A stretch of DNA of 64,000 nucleotides from Alternaria dauci (Eukaryota; Ascomycota; Dothideomycetes; Pleosporales; Pleosporaceae), in contig NC_091274.1 of NCBI RefSeq assembly GCF_042100115.1, forward strand, positions 1,240,001 through 1,304,000, written 5' to 3'. The notes below the pieces were generated by a model. That model was not told the origin of the DNA, searched no databases, and worked only from the letters and a program-made list of their open reading frames with translations. Positions 54,767 to 64,000 of the stretch are shown one piece after another. The stretch's first letter is position 1; each line of letters opens with the position of its first letter. Both the position numbers and the translations under genes were made by a program.

Positions 54767-57526
54767 TCAACTGCTGCTCATCGAACTTGATGAGCTCGGT
54801 GTACGAGTCCGCACAGGTTCGATGGCCAAGCTATCACTCCGCGGCGCTAATCCCTCAGGCCAACTACGCCTTTCTCGGTGCTCAACGGAAGGTAGTCTCT
54901 CGTCTTCCTTGTTCAAGCTCAAGCTCTTCTTAACCTTGTTCCATGCCTTAAGCTTCTCGCCTGCGGAGCCTCGTCGCTTCTCCTCAACCTCAGATTCCTT
55001 TCTTGTCTTCTCGTCGCGCACGGGATCGGAGAGCTTCCGAGACGCAGGTAGCAAATTGAGGTAGATAGGATACAACGCACCACCAGCATAAGCTGCCATG
55101 ATGACGCAGAAAGCGTATTGTGCGTTGTGGGTCTTGAGTGCGGCGTACATAATTGGTGGGATGACGGCTCCTCCGCCAATGGCTGCCGTCAGAAGTACGG
55201 AAGCATCTTTGGTGTGCTTGCCCATGCCTCTTATCCCTTGTGCGAAAATCTGGGGGAATAGTGGACCTTCAAAGAACATGACGAGGACAATAACTGCTGC
55301 ACCAGCACTGCCCGAAGCATGCATAGCTGCGGCAGCGGAGGCAATTGCGCCGAGATAGAAGACTAAGAGACTGAAGCGTGGTTTCACCCAAATATCGATG
55401 AAAGCTGCCAGGAATCGAGAGACTGCAAACGCTGTGTGTCCATAGGCTTGGTGTGACACGTAATCCACTGAAGGCGACACACGATTGACGTATTCCTTGT
55501 ACGAGGTAGAAGTGGACTCTTGACCGCCGACGTAGCAAAACTGCGACAAGACCGCCATACCTAGGCCAATCCAAAGAATTTTCACTGGCTTGGATCCAAC
55601 ATTGATGGTGGCCTCGCGGGCAAAGGGTACAGTTCGTTGACTGGCAAGCTCCATTTCTTCTTCGGTAGCTTCGGGAAGCGGTACGTAGAAGTAGACGATC
55701 GCAAGGACGATGTTAAAGAAGGATATGCCGAGGTATGTCCACTGCACGTCGATCAGGCTCGCAGCATTGGCAGGGAAGAGTACTTTCTTTGCCAAAAGTG
55801 GGGAAACAATAGTGCCAACAGCCTGAACAGCTTGCGATAGATTGAGTCGCACTTCGGCATACTCAGGCGGTCCACAGAGGGCTATGAATGGATTTGCGCC
55901 GAGTTCCAAGGTTGACAGCCCTGCACCAGTGATGAAGTTTGAGATCAGGAACGCTGGAAAAGAGTTGAGCACGGCGGAAGGCCAGAAGACGAGTGTTCCA
56001 CAAGCATAGACGGAGAGACCGACCATGTAGCATGCTTTGAAACCCCAAGCCTTAAACACAATCCGTCCGAAAGTCAAAGGTCCTACAATGTAGCCAACGT
56101 AGTAGGCGCTGTGTTGCCCAACCGTCTCCCATTCGCTTGTGCGGGCTACTTCCTGAAAGCGGGAATTGAGTACGTCCAGGAAGCCATAGGCGAAGCCCCA
56201 AATGAAGAAGAGTATGGTTACCATCAACACAGGGTATATACTCTCGCGGTTGCTCCGTAAGGTAATATTCTTTTTCTGTCCAGTGTTGACGAAGTCGAAG
56301 AAAGTTGGTTGGCGCTGAGTGCGGGCGGTCGTTGAGTAAGTAACATTGGTGTTCGATGGTCTCAGTTGGGGTAGCTCAGTCATGTCAGGCGTAGTCAAGA
56401 AATCCATCATGGCCATAGGCTCGTCACCCCCACTTCTGCGAGCGAGAGGAGGCTTGCTAAGCGGGGAGGCGGGAGGTGTCAACGGATCTGACTGTCGTCG
56501 AGAGTCAAGAATGTCGGGGTGAAGCACAGCCTCGTCGCTTGTGTGTGTCGTGTTGTCGCGCATGGTATGGTCAATGACCCAGCTAGGGAGGAATCTTCTG
56601 ACAAGTGGCTTCAAGGCAGGAACACATCCACACATGATGCCCAGGTTAATCTCCACCGTGCTCCACATGAAGGATAGAGATGAAAACCAGGCAAAATCGC
56701 CAGTGTTTCTCTGTTCATTGCCAGTTTCGGAAGACTGACGTTGTGCGGCTTCAAGTGTGTTGCGCTGAGCGTCCTGTAGGTATGCGATACGGATAACATC
56801 CACGACTGCGACGAAGATACCGAAGCCAAACGTGACGACGAGTATTATCTTCTGCTTTTTCGGCAGCCGCATACTGGTGAGTATGGGCATTGGTAGGAAT
56901 AGAATTGCTATGTCGGTGACGATGTTGAGCGGTGCCGAAGAGAGATATATCGTGACAATGTTAGTGCAGTGAGCTGTATCGGGAACTGGAGAATCCCAAG
57001 CAGCACCAATAGGGCGGCATTGCAGTAGATTCAAAATCGTCAAGGCCAATCCACCGACATTGACAACGACAAGAGTGGCGATGGTGGCCCAGCGAAAAAC
57101 TTTATGTGTCTTGGAGAGCGTCAGGTAGAAGAGGAGAATTGAGGTCTTGGTAGCCATCAAAGCTGGGTTCTGTGGGGTCTTAGTGGGGGGCGACTTGTGT
57201 ATGGAGCATGGTGTACGTACATAGAGGACCGAGAAGACGAATGACGACTGTTTCATGGGCTCCTGCCATTGTGGGGGTATGTTCTCCTGCTTTCGTCCCA
57301 AGCCTTTGGTTGTGCCATAGCATATGGAGAAGGAAGCGCCAAACGCGAGAGCCCACGCAAGGATCATTGTGTAGTCGTCCCATCCTGGTTTTCTGACGAC
57401 GAGAAACCTGGAGATCAGACGGAAGCCAACGAAGACGGAGCATAGCGCAAGCGTCGCAGCCGAAACCCCCAACACGACAGGCCCTCTGGTAAGAAAGTCG
57501 CCATTGCTGGTGTCATAATCCGCCAT
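54767..57526 (-). CDS. Fusion: fungal rhodopsin/Pth11-type 7TM module + FucP-type MFS sugar permease
   Basis: Two exons, 57221-57526 and 54767-57169, giving about 902 residues. Residues about 15-330 form a fungal rhodopsin-type (SAT4/Pth11-like) seven-helix module: FRLISRFLVVRKPGWDDYTM, ALMATKTSILLFYLTLSK, LLQCRPIGAAWD, DIAILFLPMPILTSM, then SFMWSTVEINLGIMCGCVPA ahead of LKPLVRRFLP. There is no CFEM domain. A Ser/Pro-rich linker (about 330-405; DPLTPPASPLSKPPLARRSG) leads to a full FucP-like major-facilitator permease (about 410-815): SIYPVLMVTILFFIWGFAYG, FLDVLNSRFQEVAR, GAGLSTLELGANPFIALCGP, ARFLAAF-like helix region, and GGGAVIPPIMYAALKTHN. The tail is basic and Ser-rich. FucP relatives move L-fucose, glucose or galactose with protons. 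The frame between the halves is uninterrupted, with no intron-like boundary. The 51-nt first intron is also stop-free. Confidence 0.85.
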   Translation of the reverse strand: MADYDTSNGDFLTRGPVVLGVSAATLALCSVFVGFRLISRFLVVRKPGWDDYTMILAWALAFGASFSICYGTTKGLGRKQENIPPQWQEPMKQSSFVFSVLYVRTPCSIHKSPPTKTPQNPALMATKTSILLFYLTLSKTHKVFRWATIATLVVVNVGGLALTILNLLQCRPIGAAWDSPVPDTAHCTNIVTIYLSSAPLNIVTDIAILFLPMPILTSMRLPKKQKIILVVTFGFGIFVAVVDVIRIAYLQDAQRNTLEAAQRQSSETGNEQRNTGDFAWFSSLSFMWSTVEINLGIMCGCVPALKPLVRRFLPSWVIDHTMRDNTTHTSDEAVLHPDILDSRRQSDPLTPPASPLSKPPLARRSGGDEPMAMMDFLTTPDMTELPQLRPSNTNVTYSTTARTQRQPTFFDFVNTGQKKNITLRSNRESIYPVLMVTILFFIWGFAYGFLDVLNSRFQEVARTSEWETVGQHSAYYVGYIVGPLTFGRIVFKAWGFKACYMVGLSVYACGTLVFWPSAVLNSFPAFLISNFITGAGLSTLELGANPFIALCGPPEYAEVRLNLSQAVQAVGTIVSPLLAKKVLFPANAASLIDVQWTYLGISFFNIVLAIVYFYVPLPEATEEEMELASQRTVPFAREATINVGSKPVKILWIGLGMAVLSQFCYVGGQESTSTSYKEYVNRVSPSVDYVSHQAYGHTAFAVSRFLAAFIDIWVKPRFSLLVFYLGAIASAAAAMHASGSAGAAVIVLVMFFEGPLFPQIFAQGIRGMGKHTKDASVLLTAAIGGGAVIPPIMYAALKTHNAQYAFCVIMAAYAGGALYPIYLNLLPASRKLSDPVRDEKTRKESEVEEKRRGSAGEKLKAWNKVKKSLSLNKEDERLPSVEHRERRSWPEGLAPRSDSLAIEPVRTRTPSSSSSMSSS

Positions 57527-59833
57527 TTCGTGCGCCGCGCTATGCTGTATATGCCGATGCCATAGAGGGAAGCGACCAGTGGTTTCGGAAAGGCGTTTTA
57601 TCGCTATCGGGGTCGCGGTCGTCTCGGGATCTGATGTTCAGGCCACGGCATTATCTGGCGCCAGCCTCGTCGAGTCTCGGTGTATGGGCAGCGTGTGTAG
57701 TGTGAAGAGCAAGTGAGGGATGATGTGCAGATGGATGGTCGTAAAGGAGACGGCTGCGTTGAGTCGGACAGTGCGCAAGACGACGCGGGTGGATGCGGTG
57801 AAGGGACTACCGACCCCAGGAAAGGCGGGCAGTTGAGCTGCGGCGAGCAAAGTGGAGTGTGCATCGCTAAATGCGCGACTTGTAAACGTGTTAGACGGCC
57901 TTGGATCGGCGTTTGCATCCTTGGATCGTCATTGGGGGGGAGCATTTGTCCACTTTGTGGGGAGAGAAACGCCATTTCGTCACAGTGTCTGTCCCGGTTG
58001 AATCTTACCGAAATGCCGGCTCTGTTACTGCTGGCTGGGCGGCGCCGTCGAGCCTTGGCGATTGCCCCCCATGGCTTGACTGACGTTTGTGCGCTCGAGT
58101 CCCCATGTCAACATCTTGCTGGTCTTTCTTCCATGAAACGTACAGAATGCCGCAGGGTGCATGCATTTGGGCGCCCTAGGTGGAACATGTAATAGCGGCC
58201 ACCGACAATGTCGAACAAGCCTGCGGCCACAGCACCACTCTAACAAAGTCAAAGGGGACGGGACGCCAATATGCACACTGACTCGAGGAACCAGCCGTCA
58301 CCTGCTTCCCCAGACGCTTTGTACATACCCTGTAAACCCTGTTGGGAGATGGTGCGCAGCCTTCGAGTGATCACTGCATTCAACAGTCCCATTCCATATT
58401 GCGGGGGAGTCCCTTCCACAGATCAGCATCTCAGTCGGCATCTCAGTCGGCATTTGATTGGCCTGAAACCGGCGAGCGCTGAACCGTTCATACGGATATG
58501 GGGAAGTCATGTGCGCAGACCCACATAGACGCAGTAGAGCCTCATTGTTAGGCATCGATCGCGCTGGCTTGGCCTTGCCGACGGGTTTCGAAAAGCGATG
58601 GCAATGAATCGAAGACCACCCCACTTCACCTTTGCCAGCCTTTCCAAGTAAGCCCGCGTATAGTCAGCGGTACAACACGAGGTGATACCCGTCCCCACCC
58701 CGTGTATCGTTGCATTGGAAGCGAACCTACAGTAGCCGAAAGATCCAAACCATAATACAGGCTATTGAAAGATGATCAACGTCTAAAAATAGTAGATTAT
58801 ATTCACGCAAGGCACCATCAACAACCTGCGCAGGTTTTCTTCCAGGTCCTCACTCGCACCACGGAGCTGTCAACGAAGTTTAAATGCAAATTCCTAAATT
58901 TTTGCAACTACAAGTTAAACAGTGGATATATACAGCCATGCTTCGATGGTTGTCACTTCTCTCGTGCCTATTGCCTCGGTACACAGTTACCCTTGGATAA
59001 TCTTAACGCACGCGACCCGATTACTCGGATAAGCTAAGGTTCTCTAGCATCTACAGCATAGAGGCGGCCATGCCTAAGCTGCAGGTACCGAGTTTCTTTG
59101 CATTTCGAGTTCATCCTGTTCCTCGATCAGCTGATACCTCCTAACCTTGGAAGCGTTGACGAGGCTAGTAAGCGGAGTAAAAGACCTGTTCTTTGATCAC
59201 ACCGAGGTTTTGGTCAGACTATGACTCTTGCTACTTCCGTCTATAGCATTTATTGTCACGTTCATGCGGCAATCGTGTTACTAGATACCCAAATCGCAGG
59301 AAAGTGGACAACTCGAGTTGGATGACTGTAGCAGTCCGAACACGGTAAGCGCGCTTCGGTACATGGTCGGCCCGCGCAGTCTTAGCGCGCAATCCTCACT
59401 TTTCTTCCTCGCGAACTTTTAATGCGAGCCCTTCCACACCAAACTACATCCCTCGCTCTCAGCAAAACAATGCGCATGTCGTCACCACACGTAGCTTTAT
59501 GTCGGCTATCGTGTATCGCGTCGTTATGCTGTCGCCGGAGAGGGATCATGATTTAGAAGGTGGCTCTTTCGAAGACTCGGCGATTCGCTACTCTCCACGA
59601 TCACGAGTTCAATTTGTAGCCTAGAAGAAGCCAAAGGATCTGCCAAGATCATCCCACTCGTGTTGCAGTGTCTGAGCGAAAGCCACGACGACTTTGCGTC
59701 TTTTGTTGGGAGACATATCCGTTCCACATGAACCTGTGTGCGAGGCGAATCAATGCGAAAGCATATTTGATTGATGATTGATGTTGTGTACATGTGTCCT
59801 GAAGCAAAGGACGCGCCCACGGAATGAATACCT
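57527..59833. other. 2.3-kb intergenic region, no gene seen
   Basis: Between the fusion gene start and the GET1 stop. Overlapping frames (57604-58624 on both strands; 59524-59940 minus) show no motif and no plausible splice pattern. A 12-bp tandem duplication is at 58426-58449. It is long for a promoter in this window. Confidence 0.5.
58426..58449 (+). repeat. 12-bp tandem duplication
   Basis: GCATCTCAGTCG occurs twice in direct succession (58426-58437 and 58438-58449), followed by a partial third start GCAT. Confidence 0.7.
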
Positions 59834-60609
59834 TTAGAGTTCTTTCTTCTCTGTAGGTTTCTGGTTTGCGCTGAATGCCATGGCCTCCTGCCTCTCGCGT
59901 TGCTTCTCTGCAGCCACAGGTGTCGGTTTGTGCATGACAAGTACCCAGACGGCCGCTACTGCCTCTGCTGCCAGTGCGATCATACTGGCACACGCAATAC
60001 CCCAAATGTTTATGCTCACGCTTCCAAGTGGTGCGCGAGGGAAACTCAGTATCCACTCAACATAGTATGGCACCCAACCGGCGGGAATCCAGAACATGGG
60101 CGACTTGGAGAACCAGAACTGGAGGACAAAACGGAGGCCTTGGGTGCCGAGCCAGCGAAGGGTCGAGACGGCGGATGTAAAGGCGGACTGATGCGAGCGC
60201 AAGGAGCCATCTGGACAAAAGGGCGTTAGCGATTGCAGCTTGTACAGGTGCCAGAATCATCTTCCACAGCAAAGACATACCCAGCTTCTGAAACTCAGCC
60301 ATGGCCTTGTTGTGTTGCCTGTCCAGTTTCGCCCATTTTGAGAAGTTGTCCTGAGGCGACGTGTTACCCAGCTCGCGCTTCAAACGCACAATGTCTGCCT
60401 TGAGAACTTGGCATCTCTGCGCAGACCCGGACGTGGGCGTCGGTAGCTTGTTGTAGAGGATCCATAGCTGCAATCTGTCAGTCCGAGGCTCCTTCGCGTT
60501 TGCAATCCGATGCGGGGCTTACCAGCTCATTAACCGTGGTTGCGCCCACCGTGTTGATGATGTGGAGCACCAACTGCAGGATGAAGACTACCAGGAGAAG
60601 TGACGGCAT
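59834..60609 (-). CDS. GET1: GET complex subunit Get1 (WRB homolog)
   Basis: Three exons, 60523-60609, 60281-60467 and 59834-60210, giving about 216 residues. The N-terminal helix MPSLLLVVFILQLVLHIINT is followed by NELLWILYNKLP. A cytosolic coiled-coil (about 40-95; VLKADIVRLKRELGNTSPQD, NFSKWAKLDRQHNKAMAEFQ) binds the Get3 ATPase. Two C-terminal helices contain FVLQFWFSKSPMFWIPAGWV and PYYVEWILSFPRAPLGSVSI, the strongest family signature. Get1 with Get2 is the ER receptor that inserts tail-anchored proteins. The tail (VAAEKQRERQEAMAF) is polar. Splices restore QKLDGSLRSHQSAF. It shares a 231-bp divergent promoter with the next gene. Confidence 0.93.
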
Positions 60610-60840
60610 GTTCGGGGACGGGGGACCAGTGTCGCGATGCAGCGTGTTCTCATTGCATCGTGTTTTCAGACGGCATGGAAGCGCCCTTGGGTTATGTCAT
60701 AAGGCAATTTGGCTGCCGGCAAGCTAAGGCGGGGGCCGTGCGCCGAGCGTCCTACGCATCTGCTACGCTGTTGCTGCTTCACACACGTCTACCAGCCTTC
60801 AATTTGCATCCGTAGGACCAAAGCGCTCCAGTTTTCCACC

Positions 60841-61845
60841 ATGGCAATCCACCATGGTCAGGATAACGAGCTTCAGAAGCTGGCTTACGAGTCTTTGAGC
60901 GAATACTTCCAGGAGCACGCCGATCAAGTCATTGAGATTGAGATTCTGCCTCCCGCTATACAGCCGCCGGACGGTATTATCATGCAAGACGGATCGAGCC
61001 TAGGACTCCCAAAAAAGGTACTCGTCTTGGCTTATGTCGAAGCCCGGCACAGGTTCTCTATGGGCCAGCAGACTCAGGACGTACTGGCTCTTGCACAGGC
61101 ATTACAGGCAACAAAGGTCATGCTTCTGTTCGATCCTGAGCATCTTACTGCAGCAAATTACCGGAAGCGCACGTTGTCCCTGCTAAGAAATGAATTCGGT
61201 CTTCATACTCGGACCCCATACCACAGAGCACTACGTCAAGAACTCTGCTTTCTAAACAGTATCCTTACATCTCCACTTCATCGTCAGTCCAAGTCACCTA
61301 CCTTGTGGTACCACCGCTCCACTATCGTCGATTGTTTGAGACTCATCGAACTGGAAGACGCGCCACAAGACCGTATGGCAGAATTTTGGCATAGCGAACT
61401 CGCTGCTGTTTTCAAGTCTGGAGAGCGACATCCTAAGAATTACCATGCCTGGCAGTATGCTCGTAGGCTTGTTACCGAGATCGAAAGCCATGGAATGGCT
61501 GACGACGTCGCTCGTCGCGTCAAGGATTGGTGCTGCAGGCACCCAAGCGATATTTCTGGTTGGTCTTTCATGCTGTCTTTAATGCCTATCACAGCTACGT
61601 CGTTACAGCAAGAGCTAGTGGCAAATGTCATCAACTACACGATCAATCTCGACTGCACACAGGAGTCACTTTGGATATTCATACGTACAAGTCTAGCGCG
61701 AAGCAACACCACGTTTCTAGCGTCCTACCAATTGCTTCAAGCTTACAGGAAGGATCTGGCCGATACCAATAGGCACCCAGTGGCAATGGAACGCGTGTGC
61801 AATGCCATAGTCTGGATCGACGCCCATCAGCAGTCTGGCATGTGA
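60841..61845 (+). CDS. Prenyltransferase alpha-repeat protein, PTAR1-like
   Basis: Single exon, 334 residues, from the ATG at 60841 in a CCACC context; the open frame upstream has no ATG. Tetratricopeptide-like PPTA repeats are visible: LLFDPEHLTAANYRKRTL (W/N-x-R repeat form), ERHPKNYHAWQYARRLV and KDWCCRHPSDISGWSFML. These resemble the alpha subunit repeats of protein farnesyl- and geranylgeranyltransferases, but the protein is closest in layout to PTAR1 and its fungal relatives, which pair with a beta subunit to prenylate particular SNARE or Rab substrates. The repeats are fewer and more divergent than in RAM2 or BET4. Ends 37 bp before the stop of the opposite-strand gene. Confidence 0.75.
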   Translation: MAIHHGQDNELQKLAYESLSEYFQEHADQVIEIEILPPAIQPPDGIIMQDGSSLGLPKKVLVLAYVEARHRFSMGQQTQDVLALAQALQATKVMLLFDPEHLTAANYRKRTLSLLRNEFGLHTRTPYHRALRQELCFLNSILTSPLHRQSKSPTLWYHRSTIVDCLRLIELEDAPQDRMAEFWHSELAAVFKSGERHPKNYHAWQYARRLVTEIESHGMADDVARRVKDWCCRHPSDISGWSFMLSLMPITATSLQQELVANVINYTINLDCTQESLWIFIRTSLARSNTTFLASYQLLQAYRKDLADTNRHPVAMERVCNAIVWIDAHQQSGM

Positions 61846-61882
61846 AAGAGATATTTCGTCGTTGGGCAGCAATCTCATTCCT

Positions 61883-62668
61883 CTATATCGAAGCTATAGC
61901 TACAGCCACCACCCCTTTTGTGTTTGCCCAGAATCGGGTTATCTGACGCCTTACAACAGTTTTTTTGGTCATGGTCCCCTGCTCAAATGCTGCGACAATG
62001 CGCTTCAGCACACGATCAATTGGCTGCCATACATCCCACGAGATAGAGTTGCGCGCCACAGTGTTTGCTACGATATCTGAAGACGGTTGCCAAGATAGGC
62101 TACCCATGTTGTGCTCAATGGCTGGTGCCCCGAAACCAGATTGATGAGAGCTAGCAGACTGGCGACATCCATCCAATACCCTCGAGGCTGTTTCTGGAAC
62201 CGAGTACCTCCTGGCGTCAACTTGCTGCGTGGCATGTGTCGACAAGGCCCCAGGATCAGACACTGGTCGATGCAACATAGGCTTCGGTTGTTCCAGCTCA
62301 AGCTCGACATGAATCCCCATTGAGCCCGCAGAAACATGCCTTTGGTGTAGTGGATGACCCCCTTGCTCGTCGCAAATACCATTCTCGTCCCATGATTGCG
62401 CCCTGAATGATTGATCGAAGTTTGAGCGTCGCGTATCTGTGTGGCCGTCTTCAGTTGGACTTAAGACCACAATGTTATGATCGTCGTTGGCTCTTCCCAC
62501 TGATTGTCTAGATGGTTGTTCCTTTGCTGGCAGCCAGAACGCGCAACCATGGCCATATGTTGTGTTTTCCAGGTCCGTTCGAATATGTGGTAATGTTGAT
62601 TGCATATTAGATTTCCACTCAAAAGTGCGGTAAACAATGGAGGGGCAAGGTTCGTGAGTAACAACCAT
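61883..62668 (-). CDS. Hypothetical protein, tail-to-tail with PTAR1-like gene
   Basis: Single open frame of 261 residues from the ATG complement at 62666-62668. The frame continues upstream to 62797 without an ATG, so an earlier spliced exon is possible. Not recognised. It is polar, rich in Ser, His and Gln, with no membrane helix. The most ordered-looking part is the C-terminus (about residues 205-261): SISWDVWQPIDRVLKRIVAA, followed by a basic stretch TKKTVVRRQITRFWANT. The two genes' coding ends are only 37 bp apart, so their transcripts must overlap. Whether it is translated is uncertain. Confidence 0.45.
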   Translation of the reverse strand: MVVTHEPCPSIVYRTFEWKSNMQSTLPHIRTDLENTTYGHGCAFWLPAKEQPSRQSVGRANDDHNIVVLSPTEDGHTDTRRSNFDQSFRAQSWDENGICDEQGGHPLHQRHVSAGSMGIHVELELEQPKPMLHRPVSDPGALSTHATQQVDARRYSVPETASRVLDGCRQSASSHQSGFGAPAIEHNMGSLSWQPSSDIVANTVARNSISWDVWQPIDRVLKRIVAAFEQGTMTKKTVVRRQITRFWANTKGVVAVAIASI

Positions 62669-64000
62669 GATAGAAGATTGTGCTATGATATCGGTATCGA
62701 TACTAATAGCATCTCTTCTTATAGGGTCTTGCGGGGCACATGTAGTAGCCAAACTAAGCCGCCATCCACCCCGCGTCGCCACCCATATCGATCCCACTCA
62801 TTTGCTGAGTCGGACCTGCGATACGGACTTGCTTCGACTGTCTAGCTTCGACGAAGGCGGTACGCAGTGGACTGAACACGTAATCGCTCGCGTCACCTGC
62901 TCAGCCAATGGTAATTATAGAGGCAGGCGTGGCGGTGCGAAGGGTGGCGGAGCCCGCCAACAAGCAAACGATTGGTCGATTTCGAACTTTGGTTTGAGAT
63001 CGTATTGGTAGAATCACCGTAATTCATCTCGCAAGCAAATGCGAAAAACACAGCGACGTCAAAGACCAGCGATGTTACTGGGAACGTGACGCTCGAAGCT
63101 TTTGGTGGTGAGTGGAACGGAAGTAAATCGCGAACCCAAATGCTTTGCAACATCCGACCGAAGTGCGCATTAATACGTCTTAACTTTTTTGAAGATATGG
63201 AGAGTCTGTATACGTCACCAATTGCTATTTGAAGTGAAACAAAACGAGGACATGCCCTACTTAGTTGTTGTGGCTCTCTACTAAACCCAACTCTGACTTT
63301 TTAAAAGCCATCTTCCAGTCATAGCTTTTAACAAGTTGCATCCTTATACGGAGTGATAGGTATAGATGCCTTCTTCTTCCGCACGATCCGCTCTGTTGCT
63401 ATGTCTATTCGTGGGGGTCTTTACGAGTTTGGCGGCCTTAGTACTACTAATTTTACTATACCTATCCTGCCCCCTAAGATACCTAGGTAGTTTAATGCGT
63501 ACCAGCGCACCTACTACAGCCATCAACTGTACACAAGAAACTTGGATGTTCACAGCAAAATGTACTTGGTTGGCTATTCGTCAATCCTCCGGCTCATATC
63601 TCCAAGGTTGTCATGGGGTAACACCTGACGTTGCCTTATCTTACCTTATGTTCCTGATACCACATTACAGCCCTGTACCTAATCGCGGTAATAATAGAAG
63701 AAGACTTAGTGTGCTTCAAGAAAGCATGTAATACACGGATGGGAGGCGGTGTTACAACGGGGTGACATTAAATGCACATTGTAGCCCATCAGCAAGGCTC
63801 AAGGCACAACGGATTTTGAGGGTAAGAGACCATGGTACCCTGGAGGAAAGGTTGGTGACAGAGTGAGGGACTGGTTCTCAACGAAGACTGAGTTGCTTAA
63901 AGACGATGGTGAGTATACTCTTGCTATTACTGATTGGGTTTGGGCTCTTCGGCTTACGATGCTTTCCGGATGCTGTCATCATCCATTCAGTACTCTTGAG
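62669..64000. other. Gene-less end of window; possible repeat remnant
   Basis: 1.3 kb. A plus frame at 63366-63731 (121 aa) starts with a strongly hydrophobic segment (SALLLCLFVGVFTSLAALVL) and has several Cys, but the opposite strand is open over part of it (63344-63553) and neither matches a family I know. One copy of TACCTAGGTA lies inside. The last 250 bases might hold the start of a gene cut by the window edge; nothing can be supported. Confidence 0.4.
63480..63489. repeat. Palindrome TACCTAGGTA, copy 3
   Basis: Third perfect copy of the 10-bp palindrome in non-genic DNA. Confidence 0.5.

Overview
The window is nuclear DNA of a filamentous ascomycete, most probably a dothideomycete of the order Pleosporales. 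The sequence directly shows genes split by short introns (mostly 45-65 nt, GT...AG, with CTAAC or CTGAC branch sites just before the acceptor), no operons, genes on both strands and purely eukaryotic gene content. The order-level placement is inference from the look of the proteins and needs a database search. No rRNA, CRISPR, complete transposon or convincing tRNA was seen. Splice junctions were rebuilt by hand from reading frame and family conservation, so they are predictions.

Layout. 1-12 kb: a small conserved hypothetical protein, a Chl4/CENP-N kinetochore protein, a MetR/Cys-3-type bZIP regulator, a Tctex-type dynein light chain divergent from the polyphosphate polymerase subunit VTC1, the ER glucosyltransferase ALG10, and the replication factor PSF2. 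12-19.8 kb: almost 8 kb in which no gene could be supported. 19.8-31 kb: a CDC25-type Ras exchange factor, a single-domain rhodanese, a secreted intradiol dioxygenase-like protein, a divergent ammonium transporter, and an EFM6-like lysine methyltransferase. 31-43 kb: a mitochondrial DnaJ protein divergent from methionine aminopeptidase 2, mitochondrial porin divergent from chorismate synthase, and a large Zn2Cys6 transcription factor. 43-54 kb: a Sec14/BCH-RhoGAP protein, an RQC1/TCF25 family protein divergent from a PTC5-like mitochondrial phosphatase, a small two-helix membrane protein, and a secreted PLC-X-domain protein. 54-64 kb: a fused membrane protein (fungal rhodopsin/Pth11-type seven-helix module plus a complete FucP-type sugar permease), GET1 divergent from a prenyltransferase-alpha-repeat protein, a hypothetical protein, and a gene-less end.

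Most genes are housekeeping and unrelated in pathway, as expected for a fungal chromosome arm. Loose themes are nutrient handling (sulfur regulator, polyphosphate, ammonium, sugar transport), mitochondria (porin, DnaJ, PP2C), the ER (ALG10, GET1) and small-GTPase signalling (CDC25, RhoGAP). The most unusual item is the receptor-like/transporter fusion at 54767-57526: both halves are full length in one frame with no stop between them, which makes it a candidate one-piece sensor-transporter. Regulatory candidates include paired GATA sites before the ammonium transporter, a CACGTGGG element before VTC1, and a CDEI-like GTCACGTG before the kinetochore gene.
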